From Streptomyces sp. B3I8 (GTDB lineage: Bacteria > Actinomycetota > Actinomycetes > Streptomycetales > Streptomycetaceae), in contig NZ_JAUSYN010000002.1 in NCBI RefSeq assembly GCF_030816915.1, positions 3,175,501 to 3,239,500 on the forward strand: a stretch of 64,000 bases of DNA, read 5' to 3'. The notes under the pieces were generated by a model. It had not been told where the DNA came from, ran no database searches, and was given only the letters and a program-made list of their open reading frames with translations. A program made the position numbers and the translations under genes. Numbering within the stretch: the stretch's first letter is position 1; the number at the start of each line of letters is the position of its first letter. Positions 1 to 8,959 of the stretch are shown here, one piece after another.

Positions 1-753
1 CTCGTCGACGAGATCGTGGTCGTCGACTCCGGCTCCACCGACCGCACCGCCGAGGTGGCCGCGGCGGCGGGCGCCCGGGTCGTGCACCGTGACGCGATCC
101 TGCCGCGCATCCCGGCCCTGCCCGGCAAGGGCGAGGTGCTGTGGCGCTCGCTGCTGGTCACGCGCGGCGACCTCGTCTGCTTCGTCGACGCCGATCTGCG
201 CGCGTTCTCCTCCGACTTCGTCACCGGCATCGTCGGCCCGCTGCTGACCGACCCCGACGTGCACCTGGTCAAGGCGATGTACGACCGCCCGCTCGCCGGA
301 GCCGCCGGACAGGGCGGCCGGGTCACCGAGCTGATGGCCCGGCCACTGCTCAACATGCACTGGCCGCTGCTGGCCGGCTTCGTCCAGCCGCTCGGCGGCG
401 AGTACGCGGCCCGCCGCTCGCTGCTCGAACGGCTCCCGTTCCCGGTCGGCTACGGCGTCGAGCTCGGCATGCTGGTCGACGCGTTGCACACCGTCGGCCT
501 CGACGCGCTCGCCCAGGTCGACGTCGGCGTACGCCACCACCGCCACCAGGACGGGCAGGCACTGGGCCGCATGGCCGCCGCGATCTACCGCACCGCCCAG
601 CTCCGTCTGGCCCGCGGCCACCTTCTGCGCCCCGCCCTCACCCAGTTCGAACGCGGCCCGCAGGGCTTCGAGCCGCGCACCCATCCGGTGGACACGGAGG
701 AGCGCCCGCCGATGACCGAGATCGCGGAGTACGCGGCGGGGAAGGTGGCGTAG
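1..753 (+). CDS. gpgS: Glucosyl-3-phosphoglycerate synthase, 3' part
   Basis: Only the last 250 codons are in the window; the frame is open from base 1. GpgS transfers glucose from a nucleotide sugar to 3-phosphoglycerate, the first step to glucosylglycerate, a cytosolic compatible solute (family knowledge). The fragment shows the GT-A nucleotide-binding stretch 'VVDSGSTDRT' (about residues 7-16), 'PGKGEVLWRSL' (about 40-50), the metal-binding 'DADL' (about 63-66), and 'GGRVTELMARPLL' further on, all as I recall them from mycobacterial GpgS. The trehalose gene otsA follows on the same strand after 123 bp, so two osmolyte pathways sit together. The start codon is outside the window. Confidence 0.85.
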   Translation, partial: LVDEIVVVDSGSTDRTAEVAAAAGARVVHRDAILPRIPALPGKGEVLWRSLLVTRGDLVCFVDADLRAFSSDFVTGIVGPLLTDPDVHLVKAMYDRPLAGAAGQGGRVTELMARPLLNMHWPLLAGFVQPLGGEYAARRSLLERLPFPVGYGVELGMLVDALHTVGLDALAQVDVGVRHHRHQDGQALGRMAAAIYRTAQLRLARGHLLRPALTQFERGPQGFEPRTHPVDTEERPPMTEIAEYAAGKVA

Positions 754-876
754 GGGGAGGGCGGGGCATGGGCCGGCCGCTTACACCCGTTGTATGCACA
801 GGTCGTGTGACGGAATCGGTGCGGTGAGGTGTCCGTGCACGTTTGAGGGTTCGGGGGCCGGGCTAGGTTGAGGCGT

Positions 877-2265
877 ATGGCTTCAAGGTTCGGTGCTGCT
901 CAGGTGCTGGTCGCCTCCAATCGGGGGCCCGTCTCGTACGCCGTGCGGGAGGACGGTTCGCTGCACGCCAGGCGGGGCGGTGGCGGGCTGGTCTCCGGGC
1001 TGTCGGCCATCGGGCCGGACGCGGGCGCGCTGTGGGTGTGCTCGGCGCTGGGCGACGGTGACCGCGAGGCGGTGCGGCGCGGGGTCGGCGAGGACGGCGT
1101 ACGGATGCTGGACGTGCCGGCCGACGTGCACGCGGACGCCTACAACGGCATCGCCAACTCCGTGCTCTGGTTCGTGCACCACATGCTGTACCAGACCCCG
1201 TTGGAACCCGTGTTCGATCGGGAGTTCCGGCGCCAGTGGGCCTCGTACGAGACCTACAACCGGGCCTTCGCCGAGGCGCTCGCCGAGGAGGCGGCCGAGG
1301 GCGCGGTCGTGATGGTCCAGGACTACCACCTGACCCTGGTCCCGGGAATGCTCCGGGAACTCCGCCCCGACCTGCGGATCGGGCACTTCTCGCACACCCC
1401 CTGGGCGCCCGTCGACTACTTCCGGATGCTCCCCGACGACATCGCCGAGCAGGTGCTGCGCGGCATGCTCGGCGCCGACCGGCTCGGCTTCCTCACCCAC
1501 CGCTGGGCGGACGCCTTCACCGCGTGCGCGGACGCGGTGGCCGGCGGGCTCGGCGACACCCGGATCGGGGTGCACGGGCTCGGCGCGGACGCCGACTTCC
1601 TGCGCGCCCGCTCGCACGAGGACGACGTGGCGGAGCGGATGACGGCGCTGCGCGAGGAGATCGGCCCGGACCGCAGGACGATCGTCCGGGTCGACCGGAC
1701 CGAACTGTCGAAGAACATCGTGCGCGGACTGCGCGCCTACGAGGAACTGCTCGCCTCGCGGCCCGAGTGGCGCGAGCGGGTGGTGCACGTGGCGTTCGCC
1801 TACCCCTCCCGGCAGGACCTCGCGGTGTACCGGGAGTACACCGACGAGGTGCGGCGGGTGGCCGAGTCGATCAACGCCCGGTACGGCACGGACGGCTGGA
1901 CACCGGTCCTGATGCATGTCGAGGACGACTTCGCACGGTCGCTCGCGGCCTACCGGCTGGCCGATGTGGCGCTGGTCAACCCCGTACGGGACGGGATGAA
2001 CCTGGTCGCCAAGGAGGTGCCGCTCGTCTCCGACGAGGGCTGCGCGCTGGTGCTGTCGAGGGAGGCGGGGGCGTACGAGGAACTGGGCGAGGACGCGATC
2101 GTGGTGAACCCGTACGACGTGGTCGCGACGGCGGAGGCGCTGCACGAGGCGTTGTCCATGCCGGCGGCCGAGCGAGTCGAACGGTCGAAGCGACTGGCGG
2201 CGGCGGGCACGGCGCTGCCGCCGTCGCGGTGGTTCCTGGACCAGTTGCACGCGTTGGAGGGCTGA
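877..2265 (+). CDS. otsA: Trehalose-6-phosphate synthase OtsA (GT20)
   Basis: Makes trehalose-6-phosphate from a nucleotide-glucose donor and glucose-6-phosphate in the cytosol; OtsB then dephosphorylates it. The 462-residue length fits the family. Visible GT20 motifs are 'VASNRGPVSY' near the N-terminus, 'VQDYHLTLVP', 'HFSHTPWAP' and 'NPVRDGMNLVAKE' in the donor-binding half. I chose the ATG at 877 over an in-frame TTG nine bases upstream. A -10-like TAGGTT (864-869) ends 7 nt before it and there is no Shine-Dalgarno sequence, so the mRNA may be leaderless. Its partner otsB lies near 12 kb, separated by about 9.7 kb of accessory genes. Confidence 0.92.
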   Translation: MASRFGAAQVLVASNRGPVSYAVREDGSLHARRGGGGLVSGLSAIGPDAGALWVCSALGDGDREAVRRGVGEDGVRMLDVPADVHADAYNGIANSVLWFVHHMLYQTPLEPVFDREFRRQWASYETYNRAFAEALAEEAAEGAVVMVQDYHLTLVPGMLRELRPDLRIGHFSHTPWAPVDYFRMLPDDIAEQVLRGMLGADRLGFLTHRWADAFTACADAVAGGLGDTRIGVHGLGADADFLRARSHEDDVAERMTALREEIGPDRRTIVRVDRTELSKNIVRGLRAYEELLASRPEWRERVVHVAFAYPSRQDLAVYREYTDEVRRVAESINARYGTDGWTPVLMHVEDDFARSLAAYRLADVALVNPVRDGMNLVAKEVPLVSDEGCALVLSREAGAYEELGEDAIVVNPYDVVATAEALHEALSMPAAERVERSKRLAAAGTALPPSRWFLDQLHALEG

Positions 2266-2327
2266 GCGGGGGCTGAGGACCGGGTCCGGGGCCCGGACAG
2301 GCCCCCAAGCGGCCTCGCTTGTTTTTC

Positions 2328-2364
2328 GCGACACCCTGTCGTAATTTTTACGACAGGGTGTCGC
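2328..2364. promoter_or_regulatory. Double palindromic operator upstream of the SnoaL/TetR pair
   Basis: Two 17-bp arms form a perfect inverted repeat around a TTT centre. Each arm itself contains a smaller perfect inverted repeat, CGACA-CCC-TGTCG, so the site offers two complete 13-bp dyads 20 bp apart. AT-rich promoter-like sequence lies in the centre. The layout suits two TetR dimers and a TetR gene lies just downstream (inference). An alternative is an otsA terminator, since the hairpin starts 63 bp after the otsA stop, but its only T-runs are before it and in the loop. Confidence 0.65.
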
Positions 2365-2414
2365 TTAGAGGCGTGGAACCACGTCGAGGCCGCCCGCCGG
2401 ACAGGGAGTCCCCC

Positions 2415-2930
2415 ATGAACGCGCTCAACGACCGCGGCGGACGCGGCGATCTCGCCGTCCTCACCGATCGCGCCGATCTCATCGAATTGCTCGGCCGCTA
2501 CGCCGACATCTCGGACCGGAAGGAGTACACCGAGCTGCCCGGCCTTGTCTTCACCGACCCGCTCACCCTCGACTTCGAGTCGGTGGCCGGCATGCCGCCG
2601 ATGACCGTGCCGCTCGATGACTACCTCGACAACCTCCGCACCGCCTTCGCGGCCTACACCGCGACCCACCACGCCATCACCGGCCACGTCGTCGACATCG
2701 ACGGCGACAGCGCGCGGATCCACGCGCACGTCCGTGCCGAGCACTGGCTGCCGGAGGAACTCGCCGGCGAGGGCCCCCACCGCTGGCTGGTGGTCGGCTT
2801 CTACGACAACGAGGCGATGCGCACGCCGGACGGCTGGCGCCTGAGCCGGGTGAGACTCACCGCGACGTACCAGGAGAACCCGCACCTGGCGGGCGTCGCC
2901 ATGGCCGCCGCGCAGGCGAAGGCGGGCTGA
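2415..2930 (+). CDS. SnoaL/NTF2-like protein
   Basis: A 171-residue cytosolic protein with the alternating helix and strand pattern of the SnoaL-like/NTF2 superfamily: the N-terminal helix 'LIELLGRYADISDRKEY' is followed by 'HHAITGHVVDIDGDSARIHAHVRA' -type strands (shortened here to 'HHAITGHVVDIDGDSA'). Such folds bind or isomerise small hydrophobic ligands; the substrate cannot be read from the sequence. The ATG at 2415 is preceded by AGGGAG at good spacing. The gene starts 50 bp after the double operator and is followed by a TetR regulator, so it is probably part of a TetR-controlled unit (inference). Confidence 0.7.
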   Translation: MNALNDRGGRGDLAVLTDRADLIELLGRYADISDRKEYTELPGLVFTDPLTLDFESVAGMPPMTVPLDDYLDNLRTAFAAYTATHHAITGHVVDIDGDSARIHAHVRAEHWLPEELAGEGPHRWLVVGFYDNEAMRTPDGWRLSRVRLTATYQENPHLAGVAMAAAQAKAG

Positions 2931-2973
2931 AGGGCGTGTCGCGGGTGCGGGATGCGGCCCGCGGGGGGACGGG

Positions 2974-3052
2974 CCGTGGGTACGGACCCGTGGGTACGGC
3001 CTGTAGGTACGGCCTGTAGGTACGGCCCGTGGGTACGGGCCCGGGGTACGGG
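2974..3052. repeat. Six tandem 13-bp repeats in front of tetR
   Basis: Units of the form CCGTGGGTACGGC start at 2974, 2988, 3001, 3014, 3027 and 3040, one base more than 13 separating the first two. They fill the gap between the SnoaL gene and the TetR start and contain no convincing gene. Unit length equals that of the array at 22310-22426, but the sequences differ. Confidence 0.85.
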
Positions 3053-3080
3053 GCTCGCCCCGGCGGGGGAGAATGGCCGG

Positions 3081-3698
3081 ATGCCGCGGATTCGGGGAAC
3101 CAGCATCGAGGAACACCACGAGCTGGTGTGGGCCGATCTCGCCGAGGCGATGCGGGAACTTCTGCTCGAACGCGACTACGAGTCGATCAACATGGGGCAC
3201 ATCGCGGCCCGGGCCGGACTCGCGCGCAACACGCTGTACAACTACGCGGGCGACAAGAGCGCGCTGGTCATTGCCCTGATCGAGCGCGCGGCCCGGCCCG
3301 CGGTCGCACGTGTGTCCGCGATCGCGGCGCGGTCCGCGGCACCGGCCGCCGAGCGGATGCGGGAGATCATCGAGGCGTTCCTGGAGGCGTCCGCGGATCA
3401 GGCCATGCAGCTGATGTTCCGGCCGGGCTCCGGGCCGCTGGTCGCCGAGGTGCCGAAGGGGCCGGACAACCCGTTCAACGCGATCGTGGTCGAGGTGGAG
3501 AACGTCGTCCGCGACGGCATCGCGCGCGGGGAGTTCCGCGACGTCGGCGACGTACGCCTCGCGGTGGAACTGCTGTCCGGCGTCATGCGCGCGGGCGCCG
3601 AACGCATCGGCCGCGACCCGGCCGCCTTCACGGACACGGTCGACGCGGCACGCGGCATCATCCTCGCGTCCCTGACCCACCACCCGGCGGAGCGATGA
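3081..3698 (+). CDS. TetR/AcrR-family transcriptional regulator
   Basis: A 205-residue regulator with the TetR N-terminal helix-turn-helix, seen as 'MGHIAARAGLARNTLYNYAG' at about residues 39-58, and an all-helical ligand-binding C-terminal half. I chose the ATG at 3081, preceded by GGGGGAGA, because upstream in-frame codons translate the 13-bp repeat array. The nearest candidate target is the double palindrome at 2328-2364 before the SnoaL gene. The ligand is unknown. Confidence 0.85.
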   Translation: MPRIRGTSIEEHHELVWADLAEAMRELLLERDYESINMGHIAARAGLARNTLYNYAGDKSALVIALIERAARPAVARVSAIAARSAAPAAERMREIIEAFLEASADQAMQLMFRPGSGPLVAEVPKGPDNPFNAIVVEVENVVRDGIARGEFRDVGDVRLAVELLSGVMRAGAERIGRDPAAFTDTVDAARGIILASLTHHPAER

Positions 3699-3762
3699 CG
3701 ACCGGGGCCTCCGCCGGCCCCGTCGGTCCCCGGCCCGGACGAGCCGGACGGTCCGGACGAGC

Positions 3763-4696
3763 TCACCGCGTCGCCCTCATGGCACGCAGGACGATCCGTG
3801 CCATCTCGCGTTGTCCACGCGCGTTGGGGTGCACCGGGGCCGCCGGACTACGGGGGATCATCGGCTCGATCCACCGTGTGTTCCCGGCCGAACAGGCGCC
3901 GTGCTCCCGGGATGCGGTGTAGGTGTCCACATAGGTGGCGTCGGCTGCCCGGGCCTGTCGCCGCAGCACGTCGTTGAGCTGGTGCTCCTTCTCCCGCAGG
4001 TAGGCGATGTCGCCCGGAGCGAGGGGGAGCGCGAGTCCGCAGCCGGTGTCGCCGGGCGGCAGGATCGCGGGGTAGCCGACGATGTACACGCGCGCCTCGG
4101 GCGCACGTCGCCCGATCTCTTCCAGCAGGCCGGACAGCCTCGTCCCGAGAGCGGCCATCCGTTGCCGCGTGCTGTCGGTGCCGTCCTTGACGTAGCGCTC
4201 TCGGCAGGGAGCGTCCTCCGACACGTCCTTGAGGCGAGCGACGACGCCGTACACCGTCCCCATGGTGAGGCAGCGGGTGAGCATCTCGCCGAAGCCGATG
4301 TCATTGCCTCCGATGCCGAGGGTGACGAGCCGGGTCCGGCCGGAAAGGGCGGACAGCTGCGCGGGGTTGAGGCCGTCGTCGGTGTGCTGGGGCGAGGCGA
4401 GGTTCGCCGTCGTCGCACCGCTGCAGCTCATGTCGCGGTACATGCGCGGCCCCAGTTCGAGTCCGGCGGCGAGCAGGGCCGGGTAATTGTGGTCGGAGCG
4501 GGCACAGCCGGCGGGGCCGGCCGCTCTGAACCGGTATGCGTGGACCGGAGGTGTAGGAGTCGCCGAGAGCGACATAGGGGCCACGCACGCCGCTGTCCCC
4601 CGCGGTGTCGCCGTCATGACGGGTCTCGGCGACGGTGACGGTCAGAGCCGCCACGGACAGGAGAATGCCGGTCAGGACGACGCGTAGGTGAGTCAT
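3763..4696 (-). pseudogene. Secreted SGNH/GDSL hydrolase, frameshifted
   Basis: The reading frame from ATG 4696 gives a signal peptide ('MTHLRVVLTGILLSVAALTV') and catalytic block I 'GDSYTSG'. It then runs out of frame, while the rest of the enzyme is in another frame: 'CARSDHNYPALLA', block III 'GIGGND' and the C-terminal block with 'HPNARGQ'. The frames meet at about 4513-4516, where removing one base from a four-base G/C run restores a continuous protein of about 310 residues. SGNH enzymes are secreted esterases or lipases in this genus. The one-base change in a homopolymer could be a sequencing error or a real inactivating mutation; all catalytic residues are otherwise present. Confidence 0.8.
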
Positions 4697-4877
4697 GATG
4701 CCGTGTGTCTCCCCGGGTGGTCATGGGCTTCCTCCGAGCGGTGCCGTGACGGCGGCTCGAGGAGGTGGGCAGGGTGCACGCCCCGAACGGGCCGCTCGTG
4801 GGGCTGTGTCCGTGAGCGGCCCGCTCGGCGTGCGGGCCGGGCGACTTCCGTCGCACGACCCGCACCGCACGCCCTCG

Positions 4878-7229
4878 TCAGACGACCCGCGCGGGGGCCG
4901 AGGTGTGCGCTTCGTCGCCGGACGGGTCACGCGGTGCGTGGGCCTGCTCGGTGAGGGCCTCGCCCTCGATGTCCACGCGGGGCAGCAGCCGGTCCAGCCA
5001 GGCCGGGAGCCACCACGCCCGCTTGCCGAGGAGCGCCAGGACCGCCGGCACGAACGCCATCCGGACGACGAACGCGTCGAAGAAGACCGCACTGGCCAGC
5101 CCGAAGCCGACCATCTTCACCATCGACTCGCCGCCCGTCATGAACCCGCCGAACACCGCCATCATGATCAGCGCAGCGGCCGCCACGACGTGGCCGCTGT
5201 GCCGGAAACCGGTGACGACGGCCTGCCCCGACTGCTCCCCGTGCAGGTGTGCCTCGCGGATCCGGGAGACCAGGAAGACCTGGTAGTCCATGGCGAGGCC
5301 GAAGACGATGCCCACCAGGAAGATGGGCATGGTGCTCATGATCGGCCCGGTCTCGTCCACGCCGAAGAATCCGGCTCCGTGGCCCTCCTGGAAGACCGTG
5401 ACGATCGCACCGAGCGCCGCGCCGACCGACAGCAGGAAGCCGAGCGCCGCCTTGAGCGGCACCAGGACCGACCGGAAGACCACCATCAGCAGCAGGAAGG
5501 CGAGACCCACGACGACCAGGAGGTACGGGACCAGGGCGTCCTGCATCTTCTGGCCCACGTCGATGTTCAGGGCGGTGGTGCCGGTGACCTTGATGTCGGC
5601 GCCGGTGGCCGACTCCACCGCGGCGCGCTCGTCGCGGATGGTGTGCACCAGGTCCTGCGTCTGCTCACTGGTGGGCGCGGTCGACGGGACCGCGGTGATC
5701 ACCGCCGTGTCCTTGGCCTGGTTGAACCGGGCCGGCGAGACGGAGACGACGCCCTTCGTGCCGGCGAGCTTGTCGGAGACGGTCGCCACGGCCCCTTCCG
5801 GGTCCCGCGCCTTGCCGGCGTCGACGACCACGGTCAGCGGGCCGTTGAAGCCCGGGCCGAAGCCCTTGGCGAGATCGTCGTAGGCACGGCGTTCCGTGGT
5901 CGACGTCGACTTGGCCTCGGCGCCGGGCATGCCCATCCGCAGGTCCAGCGACGGCACCGCGAGCGCCCCGAGGCCGACCACGGACAGGAGCAGCACCGGC
6001 ACCGGCCGGCGCACCACGAACCGGGCCCAGCGCACGCCCCGGGAGGCCTTCTCCGACGGGGTCGGGACCGGCACGCTCGTCGTCCAGGCCGCGGTCGGCA
6101 TGTCCGCCGCCCCGGCGCCGTTCAGCGTGCCCGCCGTCCGGTTCCCGCGGAGGCGGCCGAGGCGCGGGGTGGAGGTGCGGCGGGCAACCTTGCGGGCGGG
6201 GCGTTCGCCCTTGCGGTCGCGGCGGGCGAGCACCGCGTCGGGCCAGAAGCCCAGCAGCGCCGGCACCGCGGTGAGGGCGACCAGGACGCCGACCAGGACC
6301 GCGCCCGCCGAGCCGATGCCCATCTTGGTGAGCGTCGGGACGCCGACCACGGAGAGGCCCAGCAGGGCGATGACGACGGTGAGCCCGGCGAAGACGACCG
6401 CGCTGCCGGCCGTACCCACGGCCAGGGCGGCCGCCTCCTGCGGCCGGTGTCCCGCGGCCCGCTCCTCGCGGTAGCGGGAGACCACGAAGAGGGAGTAGTC
6501 GATGCCGACGGCGAGGCCGAGCATCATCGCCAGCTCCCCGACCGTCGAGGAGAACCCGAAGGCACTGCTGACGGCGGTGATCCCGGCCAGGCTGACGCAG
6601 ACGCCGGTGATGGCGGTGAGCAGCGGCAGACCGGCGGCGGCGAGCGAGCCGAAGGTGATCAGCAGCACCACCGCGGCGACGAGGACGCCGAGCACTTCGC
6701 CCAGGCCCTCCCCGGCCTCGGTCTCCAGCGCGGAGCCGCCGACCTCGACGGTCAGACCCGCGTCCCGGGCCTGCTCGACCGCCTTGGTCAGGTCCGTCTT
6801 GCCGGCGTCGGTGAGATCGTCGCTCGTGACCTTGTAGGTGACGGTGGCGTACGCAGTGGACCTGTCCTTGCTGACCGCGTGCGCGTCGAAGGGACTGCTC
6901 GCGTCGGCGACCTCGGACCCGTCGGCCACCGCGTCGACGAAGTGCCCGATGGCAGAGCGGTTGGCGGCATCGGTGACGTGCCCGCCGTGCTTCGCGACGA
7001 ACACGACGCGGGCCTCGGCCCCGTCCGCCTCCGCGCCCGGGAACCGCTTGTTGATCAGGTCGAACGCCTGCTGGGACTCGATGCCGGGCAGGGAGGCCGA
7101 ATCGTCCGGCGCCTCGGGGGCGTTCATCGCCCCGAGGAACACGGCGGCCAGCACCGCCAGCCAGGCCAGCACCACGATGCGGCGCCTTTGGAAGGCCCAG
7201 CGGCCCAGCCGATGCAGATAAGTGGCCAT
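4878..7229 (-). CDS. MMPL/RND-family membrane exporter
   Basis: A 783-residue inner-membrane transporter with two repeats, each a single membrane helix, a large extracytoplasmic domain and a block of membrane helices, as in MmpL and other RND-type exporters of lipids or hydrophobic compounds. Signature pieces include 'GLAVGIDYSLFVVSRYREE' in repeat one and 'FGLAMDYQVFLVSRIREAH' in repeat two, with the Asp-Tyr pairs of the proton relay. The linker around residues 345-400 is long and basic. It lies 146 bp downstream of a histidine kinase on the same strand, so it is the likely output of that two-component system (inference). Substrate unknown. Confidence 0.9.
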   Translation of the reverse strand: MATYLHRLGRWAFQRRRIVVLAWLAVLAAVFLGAMNAPEAPDDSASLPGIESQQAFDLINKRFPGAEADGAEARVVFVAKHGGHVTDAANRSAIGHFVDAVADGSEVADASSPFDAHAVSKDRSTAYATVTYKVTSDDLTDAGKTDLTKAVEQARDAGLTVEVGGSALETEAGEGLGEVLGVLVAAVVLLITFGSLAAAGLPLLTAITGVCVSLAGITAVSSAFGFSSTVGELAMMLGLAVGIDYSLFVVSRYREERAAGHRPQEAAALAVGTAGSAVVFAGLTVVIALLGLSVVGVPTLTKMGIGSAGAVLVGVLVALTAVPALLGFWPDAVLARRDRKGERPARKVARRTSTPRLGRLRGNRTAGTLNGAGAADMPTAAWTTSVPVPTPSEKASRGVRWARFVVRRPVPVLLLSVVGLGALAVPSLDLRMGMPGAEAKSTSTTERRAYDDLAKGFGPGFNGPLTVVVDAGKARDPEGAVATVSDKLAGTKGVVSVSPARFNQAKDTAVITAVPSTAPTSEQTQDLVHTIRDERAAVESATGADIKVTGTTALNIDVGQKMQDALVPYLLVVVGLAFLLLMVVFRSVLVPLKAALGFLLSVGAALGAIVTVFQEGHGAGFFGVDETGPIMSTMPIFLVGIVFGLAMDYQVFLVSRIREAHLHGEQSGQAVVTGFRHSGHVVAAAALIMMAVFGGFMTGGESMVKMVGFGLASAVFFDAFVVRMAFVPAVLALLGKRAWWLPAWLDRLLPRVDIEGEALTEQAHAPRDPSGDEAHTSAPARVV

Positions 7230-7375
7230 GCGAGAACATCTCCCTGTTCGGGGCTGTCGGGAACGACTCTCAGCCTTCCGGGAGGGCCTCTTCGTGTCGT
7301 CCGCCCCAGCGATGCCGCCGCGTACTCAAAAACAAGTAGGGCTCGGCGGGATGTCTCCTCTCCCACCGGTAGTCC

Positions 7376-8959
7376 TCAGTAATCGCCGTCGGAGCCGTCT
7401 GGACTGTCAGAGCTGTCGTGCTCAGAACTGTCGGGGCTGTCGAGGCTGTCGGAATACAACGGCAGCAGGACGCGGAATGTGGCGCCGTTTCCCGGCACGG
7501 AGTCGACGTCGACACGGCCGCGGTGCGCGGACACCAGGGAGCGGACGATGGACAGACCGAGGCCCGCGCCACCGGCCCTGGTGCGGCCCCGGGCGGTGTC
7601 GGCGCGGTAGAAGCGGTCGAAGATGTGAGCGGCCTGCTCGGCCGTGATCCCCGGCCCCTCGTCGCTCAGCTCCCAGACCGCCTGGTCCCCCAGCGTGCCC
7701 ACGCCGATGCGCACCGGCGTGCCCGGCGGGGTGTGGGCGAGGGCGTTGCCGACGAGGTTGGAGGTGACCTGCCGCAGCCGGGACTCGTCGCCCAGCACGG
7801 GGGCGCCGCCGGGCGGACCGCCGCCCGGGCCGGTGAGGGTGACGGGGCGTTCGGGGTCCAGGGCCCGCAGGTCGTGCAGGGCGTCGGCGGCCAGGGTGCG
7901 CAGATCCATGGGGGTGAGACGGAGGGTCGGATGTGCGTCGGCGGCGGCGTCCTCGTCGAGCCTGGCGAGCAGCAGCAGGTCCTCGACGATGCGGACGAGG
8001 CGGCCCGCCTCGCCCTCGATACGGCTCATGGCGGCATCGACGTCCCCGCGCTCGGGCATGCCGCCCATCCGGTACAGCTCGGTGAAGCCCTTGATCCCGA
8101 ACAGGGGGGTACGCAGTTCGTGGCTGGCGTCCGCGATGAAGGCGCGCATGCGGGCGTTGACGGCCGAGCGGGCGGCGTCACCGGCCTCGATACGGTCCAG
8201 CATGCCGTTGAGCGCGGCGGACAGCCGGCCCAGTTCGGTGCGGGTCGTGGCCGGCCGCGGTACCCGGCTCGACAGGTCTCCGCCCGCGATGGCCGCCGCC
8301 GTCGTCTCGATGCGCCGCAACGGCCGCAAGCCCGCGCGCACGGCGAACCAGGCGATGACGCCCAGGCAGACGAGCACCGCGGAGTCGATCACCAGCATCC
8401 ACACGCCCAGGCGCCGGATCGTCGTGTCGACCGGGGCCAGCGAACCGGCCACGACGACGCTCGCGACCTCGTCCGCCGTCCCGGTGCCGCCGTCGGGGGC
8501 CGCCGGGGCGACGACGACACGCCACTCGTCGTCGTCGCTACCGTCGTGGCCCTTGTCCGGGACCTGGAAGGGGTGCCGGCCGTGGGCCGCGACCGCCGCG
8601 GTGTCGAGGGACGGGAGCCGCGGGGCGCTTGGGACGGCCGGACGCGGAGTGCGCAGCAGACGCCCTTCGGCGTCCAGCTGGGCGACGTACACATCGCCCG
8701 CCAGGTCGCGCTCCAGCGCGTCGCGGGTCCGCGACGCCGTCCGGCCGGGCGCGTCCTCCCCGCCCGGCAGCAGCGCCGCCGTCTTCACGGCGACGCGCAG
8801 CCGGTCGTCGAGCTGCCGCACCAACTGCCGTTCCAGCAGCGTGACGAGGATGCCTTCGCTGGCCAGCAGGGCGGCGACGACCAGCAGCGACGTGAGGGCC
8901 ACCACCCGGCCGCGCAGCGACAGGCGGCTGATGGGGCCCCGCCCGGGAGCGGCACTCAT
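7376..8959 (-). CDS. Membrane sensor histidine kinase
   Basis: A 527-residue sensor kinase. In order: a membrane helix near residues 15-35, a periplasmic sensor region, a second helix near 190, HAMP, an H-box 'DASHELRTPLFG' carrying the phosphorylated His, an N-box 'LVGNALAHTP', and G-boxes 'DEGPGI' and 'GAGLGLSIV'. The last 25 residues are an Asp/Ser-rich tail encoded by short repeats. It overlaps the upstream response regulator by 4 nt, so the two are translationally coupled, and it precedes the MMPL exporter. The signal is unknown. Confidence 0.92.
   Translation of the reverse strand: MSAAPGRGPISRLSLRGRVVALTSLLVVAALLASEGILVTLLERQLVRQLDDRLRVAVKTAALLPGGEDAPGRTASRTRDALERDLAGDVYVAQLDAEGRLLRTPRPAVPSAPRLPSLDTAAVAAHGRHPFQVPDKGHDGSDDDEWRVVVAPAAPDGGTGTADEVASVVVAGSLAPVDTTIRRLGVWMLVIDSAVLVCLGVIAWFAVRAGLRPLRRIETTAAAIAGGDLSSRVPRPATTRTELGRLSAALNGMLDRIEAGDAARSAVNARMRAFIADASHELRTPLFGIKGFTELYRMGGMPERGDVDAAMSRIEGEAGRLVRIVEDLLLLARLDEDAAADAHPTLRLTPMDLRTLAADALHDLRALDPERPVTLTGPGGGPPGGAPVLGDESRLRQVTSNLVGNALAHTPPGTPVRIGVGTLGDQAVWELSDEGPGITAEQAAHIFDRFYRADTARGRTRAGGAGLGLSIVRSLVSAHRGRVDVDSVPGNGATFRVLLPLYSDSLDSPDSSEHDSSDSPDGSDGDY

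Noticed and set aside
883..2334. Long open frame antisense to otsA
   Set aside because: High GC keeps antisense frames open; otsA carries all GT20 motifs and the antisense product resembles nothing.
4695..7382. Long plus-strand frame opposite the MMPL gene
   Set aside because: Low-complexity, His/Arg/Asp-rich translation opposite an obvious transporter; a GC artefact.
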